Below are positions 44,603 to 52,728 of a stretch of DNA of 64,000 nucleotides, piece after piece (the stretch's first letter is position 1; each line of letters opens with the position of its first letter). This DNA comes from CAWIVH01 sp963839475 (GTDB taxonomy: Bacteria > Acidobacteriota > UBA6911), in the NCBI GenBank assembly GCA_963839475.1, contig CAWIVH010000001.1, positions 1,178,001-1,242,000 of the forward strand, given 5' to 3'. The position numbers and the translations under genes are program-made. The notes beneath the pieces are model-generated. The model did not search any database. It had not been told where the DNA came from and saw nothing but the letters and a program-made list of their open reading frames with translations.

Positions 44603-45316
44603 CTACTTCGTCTTGATTTCGCGGATCTTGATGTTCCGGTACCAGCACTCGTCGTTGTGATAAGTCAGCATGATCGGGCCCTGGATCTTGGTGCCGAAAT
44701 CGGGGTACTTGGCAAATTTGCTTTTCGCCAATCCCGCCTTGACCTGTTCACTCCCGAGTTCATAAGCCAGCACCATCTTTCCATTCAGCCAGTGCTCCAC
44801 CTTGTTTCCCTGCACCACGATGCGCGACTGGTTCCACTCCCCGGCTTTCTTGAGCGGCCGCTCGGCGGGAGCCGGGATCACGTCGTAAAAAGCTGCCGTG
44901 GCGTGATGAAGCCCGACTTTGCCATCCGGATTGGATTCGTCATCGATCATCTGGTATTCATGACCGGGAGCGCCGGGACGATCTTCGGTGACGAAGTACT
45001 TCACGCCGTTGTTGCCTGCTGGCGCGACCTTCCATTCCCAGCTGAATTCGAAGTCATTGAATTTGTCGACGGTGATCAGCTCCTTGCCTTTCACTTTCGG
45101 GACTGTCTTCAGCAGGTGGTCCTGAATCTCCCATCCGGCTTCAGGCGGGCCGGCGAGTTTATACCCGCGCCACCCCTGCAGGGTGTTGCCGTCGAACAGC
45201 AGACGCCAGCCGGCAGCTTTTTCCTTTGCAGTCAGTTGGTTTGGATTGGTATCGGCGGCAAACACCAGCCCGCATGCCAGAAAAACAGCAACACAGATAA
45301 GGGCGAATCTTTTCAT
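44603..45316 (-). CDS. Secreted DUF1080 protein (3-keto-glycoside hydrolase type)
   Basis: The start at 45316 (MKRFALICVAVFLACG) has AGGAGAG six bases upstream. The 237-residue product has a signal peptide and one DUF1080 jelly-roll domain: WRLLFDGNTLQGWRGY, DFEFSWEWKVAPAGNNGVKYFV, HEYQMIDDESN and NIKIREIK. Such domains have been shown in recent work to cleave 3-keto-glycosides made by sugar-oxidising dehydrogenases. The Gfo/Idh/MocA proteins in this window could supply such oxidation. It is 39 bp upstream of the HAD gene in the same direction. A 17-bp palindrome lies 33 bp before its start. Confidence 0.9.
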   Translation of the reverse strand: MKRFALICVAVFLACGLVFAADTNPNQLTAKEKAAGWRLLFDGNTLQGWRGYKLAGPPEAGWEIQDHLLKTVPKVKGKELITVDKFNDFEFSWEWKVAPAGNNGVKYFVTEDRPGAPGHEYQMIDDESNPDGKVGLHHATAAFYDVIPAPAERPLKKAGEWNQSRIVVQGNKVEHWLNGKMVLAYELGSEQVKAGLAKSKFAKYPDFGTKIQGPIMLTYHNDECWYRNIKIREIKTK

Positions 45317-45348
45317 AAATCTCTCCTTGGGGCGATTCTGCATTTCGT

Positions 45349-45365
45349 TCCAATTCCGAATTGGA
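45349..45365. promoter_or_regulatory. Possible operator palindrome upstream of DUF1080 gene
   Basis: TCCAATTC-C-GAATTGGA is a perfect eight-base inverted repeat around one central base. It lies 33-49 bp upstream of the DUF1080 start codon, a position suited to a repressor or an activator. No cognate regulator gene is in the window. Confidence 0.45.
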
Positions 45366-45470
45366 CTGACGTTCCAGGAGATACTTGAGGACGCTGTCAG
45401 AACGCGATTTGCTTTACAACGTTTTCACGATTCAATAAATCTTGCCTGAAAAACATGAATTTACAGATCT

Positions 45471-45521
45471 CGAAGACCCAAAGAATTATAAACAAAACCT
45501 TTGCGGTCTTTGCCGCAATTG
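45471..45521. repeat. AAAGACCGC-family repeat, inverted copy
   Basis: On the minus strand this copy reads the same as 41489-41510 for 22 bases and then matches the 41546-41575 stretch (TTTATAA-TCTTTG-G-CTTCG). It lacks about 35 bp present in the 41.5-kb copy, equal to one extra internal unit there. It is in the opposite orientation to that copy. Confidence 0.85.
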
Positions 45522-45673
45522 GATGATTCCCGCTGCGCGCAAGTCCAGTTTCTGTTCTCAATAAACCGTGCTTGCATGGCTCGAACTCTCCTGGAACCGT
45601 TAGTATTATAGATGCACCGCCACCATTCTCCTATGGAGATAGCGCTCGCAATTCACAGAAATGACGCGGGGTT

Positions 45674-47308
45674 TCAACGAGGAAAATAGGTGTAAAGCAT
45701 CACAATCAGTCCGATCACGGAGGCGAGCACGATGCTGTGCCGGAGAGTGAAGCGGAACAGGCGCGACTCTTCACTGGCCGCCATCCCCGTCGCCGCCGCG
45801 GCCACGGCGATGCTTTGCAGGCTGATCATTTTGCCCATGACGCCGCCGCTCGAGTTCGCCGCCGCCATAAGTACCGGATCGAGACCAAGGCGGCCGGCCG
45901 TGACCACCTGCAGGTTGCCAAAAAGCGCATTGGCCGAAGTGTCGCTCCCGGTCAGGAATACTCCCAGCCAGCCGAGCAGGGCGCTGAAGAACGGGAACAA
46001 CATCCCGGTCGCCGCAAAAGCCAGGCCGAGCGTCACCGTCGCACCGGAATAGTTCATCAGGAACGCAAGCGCCAGGACCGAGGCGATGGTCAACATCGAG
46101 AGAGCCAGCTGCCGGCAAGTTGCTGCAAAAATTTCAGCCGCCTGCCTGAACCGAACCTTCAAAAACAGTAGAGATAGAAAGCATGCGATCATGCCGGCGG
46201 TTCCGGAGGCTCCCAGCCAGTTCAGGGTGAAGATCGCCGGGTAGGGCGATGGTTTGGCGACCAGTGGTGGAATTCTTTCGACCAGGAGATGCAGGCCAGG
46301 CCATGGGATCTGGCGTGTGACCGAGTTCAGGACCGGTCGAACGCCTTCCTGCCCCCACAAAAGTACGAGCAGAACGAGGAGGAAATAAGGAGACCAGGCC
46401 ATCAGCGTCTCGCCGACCGGATGGCGCGTGTGGTTCATCCGCGTGTGGACGGAGCCCTCCAATTCAAAGTCGTCCTTTGGGTGCCAGAGCCGCAAAAAAA
46501 TCAGGAGCGAACCGATCGCCGAGAGCGAGCTGACGATATCCGTGAGCTGGGCTCCGAGGTGATTGGAGACCCAGTATTGCGCGAAAGCGAAGGAGCCTCC
46601 GCACACCAACGCCGCCGGATATACGCCGCGCCACGCACGCCACCCTCCCATTACCCAGATCAGATAGCTGGGGACGATAAGGGAAATCGGCGCACAAATC
46701 CGGCCCACCGCGCCGCTCAGCGATTTCAGGTCGAGGCCTGTGATTCCTGCCAGGGTGATGACCGGGATTCCGATAGATCCAAAGGCGACAGGAGCGGTGT
46801 TGGCCAGCAGGCAGATCCCTGCGGCATAAAAAGGCGAAAATCCCAGTCCTGCAAGCATGGCCGCTGCTACGGCGACGGGAGTGCCGAATCCGGCTGCGCC
46901 CTCGATAAAGGCTCCGAAGGCGAACGCGATCAGCAGTGCCTGTAGCCGGCGATCGTCGGTGAGGCTGCCGATAGAGTTTTTGATGATTTCGAACTTTCCG
47001 GTGGCCACCGTGATCTTGTAGAGGAAAATGGCCCAGAAGACGATCCACCCAATGGGGAAAAGCCCAAAGGCCGCACCGTAGGCGGCGGCACTCGCTGCGA
47101 GCCCCATGGGCATCCCATAGGCGAGGATGGCGATCATGGCCGCGGAGGCGAGCCCGATGGTGGCGGCTATCCAGGCGGCGGTTCGTTTGACGCCCAGCAG
47201 GTATAGAAGTACGAAAATGGGCAATCCGGCTATGAGTGCCGAAATCCCAAGGCTGCCTGCAATCGGAGTGTATTCCTGCTGCCACATATAGGTGGGCGAC
47301 CATACCAT
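45674..47308 (-). CDS. lctP: L-lactate permease family transporter (LctP)
   Basis: The ATG at 47308 (MVWSPTYMWQQEYTPIAG) gives 544 residues; a TTG 21 bases earlier is also possible. About 13 hydrophobic helices are seen. Family signatures include FGAFIEGAAGFGTPVAVAAAMLAGLGF, NTAPVAFGSIGIPV and GSDTSANALFGNLQV, all highly typical of LctP/LldP/GlcA lactate-glycolate permeases. It imports lactate or glycolate with protons. No lactate dehydrogenase operon is adjacent, but an LDH2-type dehydrogenase lies at 37379-38425. Confidence 0.93.
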   Translation of the reverse strand: MVWSPTYMWQQEYTPIAGSLGISALIAGLPIFVLLYLLGVKRTAAWIAATIGLASAAMIAILAYGMPMGLAASAAAYGAAFGLFPIGWIVFWAIFLYKITVATGKFEIIKNSIGSLTDDRRLQALLIAFAFGAFIEGAAGFGTPVAVAAAMLAGLGFSPFYAAGICLLANTAPVAFGSIGIPVITLAGITGLDLKSLSGAVGRICAPISLIVPSYLIWVMGGWRAWRGVYPAALVCGGSFAFAQYWVSNHLGAQLTDIVSSLSAIGSLLIFLRLWHPKDDFELEGSVHTRMNHTRHPVGETLMAWSPYFLLVLLVLLWGQEGVRPVLNSVTRQIPWPGLHLLVERIPPLVAKPSPYPAIFTLNWLGASGTAGMIACFLSLLFLKVRFRQAAEIFAATCRQLALSMLTIASVLALAFLMNYSGATVTLGLAFAATGMLFPFFSALLGWLGVFLTGSDTSANALFGNLQVVTAGRLGLDPVLMAAANSSGGVMGKMISLQSIAVAAAATGMAASEESRLFRFTLRHSIVLASVIGLIVMLYTYFPR

Positions 47309-47635
47309 GGAAGCTCTACTAGATGTCAAGCGCCACGGGATGGCTTTAAGCTATTAGCTCTTAGCTTTTAGCTTTCAGCTGACGGTGTTGTGAGGTTTTG
47401 GGGGCGCCAACTTTTCATACTACTCATACGAATGTTACTGCCTGGATTCATTGTTAGCTTTTAGGTTCTTCGTGATTGCGAGTGCCTGGTTTTATAAGCC
47501 GCCGAGTTGGACCCGGATCGAACCACCAGGAGCTAAGAGCTAATGGCTAAAAGCTGATTTTTTGTTGCCATCCCGCCGTCTCGGGTTATCCTATGCGGCG
47601 CACCGGGAAACCGACGCGCAGGAGATTGACGGATC
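47309..47635. other. 327-bp intergenic region with TTAGCT-unit inverted repeat
   Basis: The gap separates the divergent lactate permease and EF-G genes. Most of it is the inverted repeat at 47354-47557 and its loop. No gene is supported; promoters for both genes should be here. Confidence 0.65.
47354..47557. repeat. Inverted repeat with TTAGCT-unit arms
   Basis: Arm 47354-47380 (units TTAGCTC, TTAGCTT, TTAGCTTTC) pairs with 47531-47557 (AGCTAAG, AGCTAATGG, CTAAAAGCT) at 21 of 27 positions, with a 150-bp loop that contains another TTAGCTTTTAG unit near 47455. The architecture parallels the 3.9-kb and 37.2-kb elements. Confidence 0.75.
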
Positions 47636-49687
47636 ATGCTTTTGAAGCCCCTGGCCCGGGTTAGAAACATCGGCATCATCGCGCACATCGACGCGGGCAA
47701 AACTACCGTGACCGAGCGATTCCTCTATTACGCCGGCCTGACCCACAAAATCGGCGAGGTTCATGACGGCGATACAGTTATGGATTTCCGTGATGACGAA
47801 CGGGAACGAGGCATTACCATTTCTGCCGCCGCCACGACATTTCTCTGGAACGATCACCAGCTCAACCTGATCGACACGCCCGGCCATATCGATTTCACAG
47901 CTGAAGTCGAGCGCAGCCTTCGCATCCTGGACGGAGCGGTGGTAGTTTTTTCCGGCGTGGAAGGGGTTCAGCCGCAGAGCGAGACGGTGTGGCACCAGGC
48001 GGATCATTACGGCGTGCCGCGCATTGCCTTCATCAACAAGCTGGACCGCGCGGGCGCCGATCATGAGAGGGTCCGGGCTGAAATGGAAACCCGCCTCGGA
48101 GCTCGAGCTGTATTCCTGAACCTGCCTTACGGCCTCGAAGACCGGCTCAATGGCGTGATTGATCTTTTGAGTATGAAATGGCTCTATTCGGATCCTTTAA
48201 GCCGCGGACGAGATGTGGAGACGCGCGAGATCCCCGCCGAAGCCGTGAAGCCGGCACGGGCGGCGCGCGAAATATTGGTGCAGCGGGCGGCAGAGGCGGT
48301 CGATTGGCTGGCCGATCTTTATCTCGGCGAGCAGCCGATCACGGAGGATCACCTGGTCCGAGCCATCCGTGAAGCAACGCTCTCGCGCCAACTGGTTCCG
48401 GTGCTGTGCGGCGCGGCGCTGCGCGATACCGGCATACGGCCGATATTGGATGCCGTCTGCCACTACATCCCCTCGCCACTCGACCGGCCGGCCGCGGTCG
48501 GCCATGTCCCGGCAACGGGCGCCGTTGCAGAAAGGGCCCCCAAAGCCTCAGGCCCCTTTTCGGCTCTAGTATTCAAGGTGACGGCGACAGCCAGCGCCGA
48601 CATATTCTGGCTTCGGGTCTACTCGGGCGCCTTGCGGGATGAAGACCGCTGCCTGCATCCGCGAACCGGCACCTTGCTGCGGCTCAAGCGCTTCCTCCGC
48701 ATTTATGCCGACCGTTCCGAACCCGTTGCCCGAGCCGATTGCGGCGACATTGTGGCTGTCGCCGGACCCCGGACCATCGTGACGGGGGATACGCTTTGCG
48801 ACCCAGCCCACCCCATTAGTTTCGAAGCCATGCATTTTCCCCAGCCGGTGGTTTCGGCAGCTGTGGAAGCCCAGACTTCGGCAGACCGGGAACGGATGCT
48901 GGACGTCATTTCCCGTCTCGCGCGCGAGGATCCCACCTTCACCCATAAAACCGACGAGGAAACCGGCCAGCTGATCCTATCGGGGATGGGCGAGCTTCAT
49001 CTCGAGATCCTCCAAAACCGCATGCAGCGCCATTTCAATGTGTCGGCCCGGCTGGGCCGGCCGCGCGTGAGCTACCGGGAAACGGTATCTTCCTCCGGTA
49101 TCGGCACGGCGGATTTCGACAAGAAGATCGGCGACGTGCGTGTAGTCGCCAAAGCTTCGGTGGAGGTATCGCCGCGTCCGCGTCCTGCCGGCGACCACAC
49201 CTGGCCGCCGGTGGAAATAACCCTTGAAGGACAAGCGGCACTGCTCTCGCAGGTGCTGCAGACGGAAGCCAGGGCCGTGATCGAAAGCATCTGCAACGGA
49301 GGTGGCGTCAACGGCTACCCTGTGGTGGACATCCGCGTGCGCGTGTATGAAGTGACCATGAACGAGTCGCCCGACCTGTTGATCCCCCTTCGCGCCACCT
49401 TGACCCTGGCGATGCGCCATGCCTTTACCGCCGGGTCGATGATCCTTCTCGAACCCATCATGAACCTCGAGGTGCGGGTCCCTGAAGCGTTTCTAGGGGT
49501 TGTCGTGCGCGACCTGGGAGCCCGGCGTGCTGAAATCCGGGAGAGCGAGGTAGCCGGCACCGCTGCGGTTTTGCGGGCTTTTGTGCCGCTGGCCGGGATG
49601 TTCGGTTATTCCACCGACCTGCGCTCTCTCACCCAGGGCAGAGGCAGCTTTTCCATGGAACCCTTCGATTTCCAGAAGAAGCTGTAA
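47636..49687 (+). CDS. fusA: Elongation factor G paralogue
   Basis: A 683-residue translational GTPase with all G-domain motifs: AHIDAGKTT (16-24), RGITI with T61, DTPGH with H84, and NKLDR (134-138). Domains II-V follow; SYRETV and the C-terminal FGYSTDLRSLTQGRG segment are typical of EF-G. It catalyses ribosome translocation or recycling. It is not in a str operon (no rpsL, rpsG or tuf beside it), and several positions are divergent (for example SPRPRPAGDHTWPP in domain IV), so it is probably a second EF-G rather than the housekeeping copy. Confidence 0.9.
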   Translation: MLLKPLARVRNIGIIAHIDAGKTTVTERFLYYAGLTHKIGEVHDGDTVMDFRDDERERGITISAAATTFLWNDHQLNLIDTPGHIDFTAEVERSLRILDGAVVVFSGVEGVQPQSETVWHQADHYGVPRIAFINKLDRAGADHERVRAEMETRLGARAVFLNLPYGLEDRLNGVIDLLSMKWLYSDPLSRGRDVETREIPAEAVKPARAAREILVQRAAEAVDWLADLYLGEQPITEDHLVRAIREATLSRQLVPVLCGAALRDTGIRPILDAVCHYIPSPLDRPAAVGHVPATGAVAERAPKASGPFSALVFKVTATASADIFWLRVYSGALRDEDRCLHPRTGTLLRLKRFLRIYADRSEPVARADCGDIVAVAGPRTIVTGDTLCDPAHPISFEAMHFPQPVVSAAVEAQTSADRERMLDVISRLAREDPTFTHKTDEETGQLILSGMGELHLEILQNRMQRHFNVSARLGRPRVSYRETVSSSGIGTADFDKKIGDVRVVAKASVEVSPRPRPAGDHTWPPVEITLEGQAALLSQVLQTEARAVIESICNGGGVNGYPVVDIRVRVYEVTMNESPDLLIPLRATLTLAMRHAFTAGSMILLEPIMNLEVRVPEAFLGVVVRDLGARRAEIRESEVAGTAAVLRAFVPLAGMFGYSTDLRSLTQGRGSFSMEPFDFQKKL

Positions 49688-49760
49688 TCCGGGAAGGCCC
49701 ACATATCCCTCCCATCCACCCGGTCTCGGGATTCATACCCGATCCCGCATGGACCGGCTA

Positions 49761-50624
49761 TTACTTTTGAAAAGCGGCACGGATCAGGGCAATAGCCTGC
49801 GGCGCGTCCTGCTGCATATCCTTGGTGCCGGCCTCGACGGAAAGCCTGCTGCAATAGCCTATGCGCCGGAGCGCCTCAAAGAACCCCGAGTAATCGCACC
49901 CGTCCCCCGCCTTCGGATAAATCCGGCCGGCCGGGTTGGCGATGTGGGCGTGCAGGATGCTGGACCCTGCCCGGTCAATGTTCGTGAGATCCTCTTTCTG
50001 GATGGCCATGTGATAGAAATCGACCAGCAGCCGCACGCTGGGGTGATGGACTGCCTGCACCAGGGCAAGCCCCTCCGCTGCCGTATTGATGATGTTCGAT
50101 TCCTGAGGGCGTAGCGGTTCCACCACGATCGTGATGTTGTGAGCCCCGGCTTCCGTTCCGGCCAGGCGGCAAAACTCCACAAGCTGCTGGAAGGCTTGCT
50201 CCCTTGAGAAGCCCTCAGGAACGTTGCGCGACCCGGAACTGCCGAAAACCACGATCCGGATACCGAGGGTTTCAAGCCGGCCCATGGCCTGCTTCAGGTA
50301 GACGGACTGCACGGCCGGATCCACGGCGGGCCCGGTTACCTTGATCTTCCCGGGAAGGAAGACATTGGCGGAAGGAGTGGAGATTTTCAGCTCTTTCAAA
50401 CGAGCCGCGTATTTTTCGAAATCGGCTTCCGTCAATCCGGCGATTTCACTCACCATGGGTTCGAGATAGTCGAAACCGGCGGCCTGGACGACTTCCATAT
50501 CCTTGAGGGGAGCGCAGCAACCCACCAGGATGCGGCAAGGCTGTTTTTGCTGGGATGATATCGTGGCCGTGGCACTCCAAAAGAATGAAAACAGAAGCCC
50601 CAGTATCGGCTGAATCACTTTCAT
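49761..50624 (-). CDS. Exported sugar-phosphate isomerase/epimerase-like TIM barrel
   Basis: The ATG at 50624 has GGAGG seven bases upstream. The 287-residue product has a signal sequence (MKVIQPILGLLFSFFWSATA) and then an AP-endonuclease-2-type TIM barrel: VVEPLRPQ (metal Glu), LLVDFYHM (Asp and His), LHAHIAN and SVEAGTKD (second Glu). These are the metal-binding residues of xylose-isomerase-like epimerases. Export is unusual for an isomerase but common for such proteins in Acidobacteriota and Planctomycetota, where they accompany oxidised-sugar metabolism. A 3-keto-sugar or inositol-like substrate is possible. Confidence 0.85.
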   Translation of the reverse strand: MKVIQPILGLLFSFFWSATATISSQQKQPCRILVGCCAPLKDMEVVQAAGFDYLEPMVSEIAGLTEADFEKYAARLKELKISTPSANVFLPGKIKVTGPAVDPAVQSVYLKQAMGRLETLGIRIVVFGSSGSRNVPEGFSREQAFQQLVEFCRLAGTEAGAHNITIVVEPLRPQESNIINTAAEGLALVQAVHHPSVRLLVDFYHMAIQKEDLTNIDRAGSSILHAHIANPAGRIYPKAGDGCDYSGFFEALRRIGYCSRLSVEAGTKDMQQDAPQAIALIRAAFQK

Positions 50625-50982
50625 CAAATTCCTCCGGTTGATTTGGGAATTGTTCTACCGGATGGAGTTTATACGGCTATTACTCTCTGTGAATGAAAAT
50701 AATCCCGAGAATAGGTCATTTCTTCTCCCACCCCCTGGGGCGTCACATCATTTTTTTGGCGGTCTTTCCGGCCGGTTCATCTTGCCTTCGGGCCTGCCCT
50801 CCCGATCCCGGCGCTGACCGGGTTGCGTGTTGCAGGAGACGTTGCGCAGGCATAAGATATTGCCTGATGCATGGTGCATCGGGGTGGAATTCCGGGCTGT
50901 GGGTCCCGCAGGAGATCTTCCCTCGGCTCCGGCCACTCGCTTGCGCTCGGCGAGGGGAACTTCCAATCTCCGGGGAGGGTTT
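50625..50982. other. 358-bp intergenic region, nothing distinctive
   Basis: This divergent gap should hold promoters for both flanking genes. I saw no convincing -35/-10 pair, repeat or small gene. A strong ribosome site (GGGGAGGG) ends it before 50983. Confidence 0.5.
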
Positions 50983-52677
50983 ATGATCGGCAGGGAAGCC
51001 GGGCTCAATGGGATACAAAACACGGCATCTCCGGATGAGAATGTCACCCGGAAACGACATCACTACAAGCTCCCGGTGGAACGGCCCTTCATTGCTTCGG
51101 AGAGGGATTCAACCTCGATTCTGATTGGAGGCCTAACCAGGCGCCACGACCGCTTTATTGAAGCGGTTTTCGAGGGTTCCGGCTATCGCTGCATTTCGCT
51201 CCCGGTCCCCGACCGGAGCGCTTACATGCTAGGTCGGGAATTCTGCAACAACGGCCAGTGCTGCCCCGCTTATTTCACCGTCGGCAATCTCCTGAAGTAC
51301 CTGAAGGGACTCGAAGACCAGGGATTGTCTCGCCGCGAAATCATCCAGCGCTTTGCCTTTTTCACGGCCGGCTCCTGCGGCCCCTGCCGTTTCGGCATGT
51401 ACGAGTCGGAATACCGCCTGGCTTTGCAGAACGCCGGTTATGACGGATTCCGGGTTCTTCTTTTCCAGCAGGACCACGGCATTTTCCAGAAGCACGAGCA
51501 GCCGGGGCTGCGCTACAGCATCGATTTGGGCTTCGGGATGTTTCTGGCCCTGCTGCTGGGTGATTTGCTGAACGATCTGGCCGAGCAGATCCGGCCTTTT
51601 GAAGTGCATCCCGGTGAAACCGACCGCGCGATAGAGGAATGCACTCTGGACGTGTGCGACCTTCTACACAACCGGACGCCGTTCGATCTCGACCGCCATG
51701 TTTCGGCTCGCACCTCCGCCTGGCTGCTTCGTCACCCCGGAATCCGGCTCGCCATCATTCTTTCGGGGCGATTCCGGCACCGGTTGTACGGAACTGAACT
51801 CCGGGAAAGCCTTGCCCGCTGTCGAGCGCGACTGGACCGGATCGAAGTCGACCGCACCCGGGTCAAGCCGATCGTGAAAGTAATTGGCGAATTCTGGGTT
51901 CAGACCACCGAGGGCGACGGGAGCTACCGCATGCTGCAGTTCCTCGAGACAGAAGGTGCCCAGGTTCACCGTGATCCAGTGTCCACGTGGGTTACCTATC
52001 TGCTGAACCATGGCGGATTGGGGCTGAAACAGAGAGCCGGCTTGAGTTGGAGGCCGGGCCGGAAAGAGCGCAACGGGCTAGGGAAGGAAATCGGCCTCCG
52101 GGGCAAGCTGCTCGCGCTCTCGCTTGGCGAAAAATTCTACCAGCGCCAGTACCAGCGTCTGGCAAAGGAATTGGGAGCGCTTGCCCGTCCCCTGCCGGAC
52201 CAAACGACACTCGCACGTTTGGCCAGACCTTACTACGATCCGCTGTTGCGAGGAGGCGAAGGGCACCTGGAAGTTGCCAAAAATATTTACTACACCTCCC
52301 GCGGCCTCTGCCACATGGTCCTGAGCCTTAAACCGTTCGGCTGCATGCCGTCAAGCCAGTCCGACGGAGTCCAATCGAAGGTAGTGGCCATGTGCCCGGA
52401 CATGACCTACGTTCCCATCGAGGTATCGGGCGAAGGGGAAATCCATGCCCACTCCAGGGCGCAAATGGCTCTGGCCGAAGCCAAGGCGAAAGCCCGGCGT
52501 GAGTTCGAAACGGCTCTGGCATCGACCGGGCACAGCCTGGAAGAGCTCCGAAAGTTTGCCCAGGAAAGGCCCCAGCTGTGCAAACCCTTTTATCGGGTGC
52601 CGCACCGACCGGGTGTAGCGGGGACTGCCGCCAACTATGTGCTCCACTTGAGTGACTTGATGAAACAAGGGGCGTAG
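50983..52677 (+). CDS. Acyl-CoA dehydratase activase-associated protein (2-hydroxyacyl-CoA dehydratase-like)
   Basis: The ATG at 50983 follows GGGGAGGG by five bases, giving 564 residues. Clustered cysteines stand out: C88, C93 and C94 (EFCNNGQCCPAYF), C132 and C135 (TAGSCGPCRFGMYE), and a later FGCMPSSQSDGVQSKV. These match the C-terminal part of large BadF-type activases related to 2-hydroxyglutaryl-CoA dehydratase subunits and double-cubane proteins, which bind iron-sulfur clusters. Here that part is a separate gene placed 51 bp before the ATPase part. The two proteins probably form one complex delivering low-potential electrons to a reductase or dehydratase not in this window. Confidence 0.75.
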   Translation: MIGREAGLNGIQNTASPDENVTRKRHHYKLPVERPFIASERDSTSILIGGLTRRHDRFIEAVFEGSGYRCISLPVPDRSAYMLGREFCNNGQCCPAYFTVGNLLKYLKGLEDQGLSRREIIQRFAFFTAGSCGPCRFGMYESEYRLALQNAGYDGFRVLLFQQDHGIFQKHEQPGLRYSIDLGFGMFLALLLGDLLNDLAEQIRPFEVHPGETDRAIEECTLDVCDLLHNRTPFDLDRHVSARTSAWLLRHPGIRLAIILSGRFRHRLYGTELRESLARCRARLDRIEVDRTRVKPIVKVIGEFWVQTTEGDGSYRMLQFLETEGAQVHRDPVSTWVTYLLNHGGLGLKQRAGLSWRPGRKERNGLGKEIGLRGKLLALSLGEKFYQRQYQRLAKELGALARPLPDQTTLARLARPYYDPLLRGGEGHLEVAKNIYYTSRGLCHMVLSLKPFGCMPSSQSDGVQSKVVAMCPDMTYVPIEVSGEGEIHAHSRAQMALAEAKAKARREFETALASTGHSLEELRKFAQERPQLCKPFYRVPHRPGVAGTAANYVLHLSDLMKQGA

Positions 52678-52728
52678 GATCGCGATCCCCTGTAATTCTC
52701 CGACAAACTCGTGGCATGGGAAGGGGAG

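Larger units (their letters stand above)
45317..45673. other. 357-bp intergenic region with palindrome and repeat
   Basis: It contains a perfect palindrome (45349-45365) close to the DUF1080 start and one AAAGACCGC-family repeat (45471-45521). The DUF1080 promoter should be here. No gene is supported. Confidence 0.65.

Noticed and set aside
43631..45388. 585-residue open frame on the plus strand across HAD and DUF1080 genes
   Set aside because: Shadow of two well-supported minus-strand genes; no recognisable motif.
47299..47329. TTGACA as a -35 box near the lactate permease start
   Set aside because: No -10 box lies at 16-18 bp, and it would place transcription start inside the gene.
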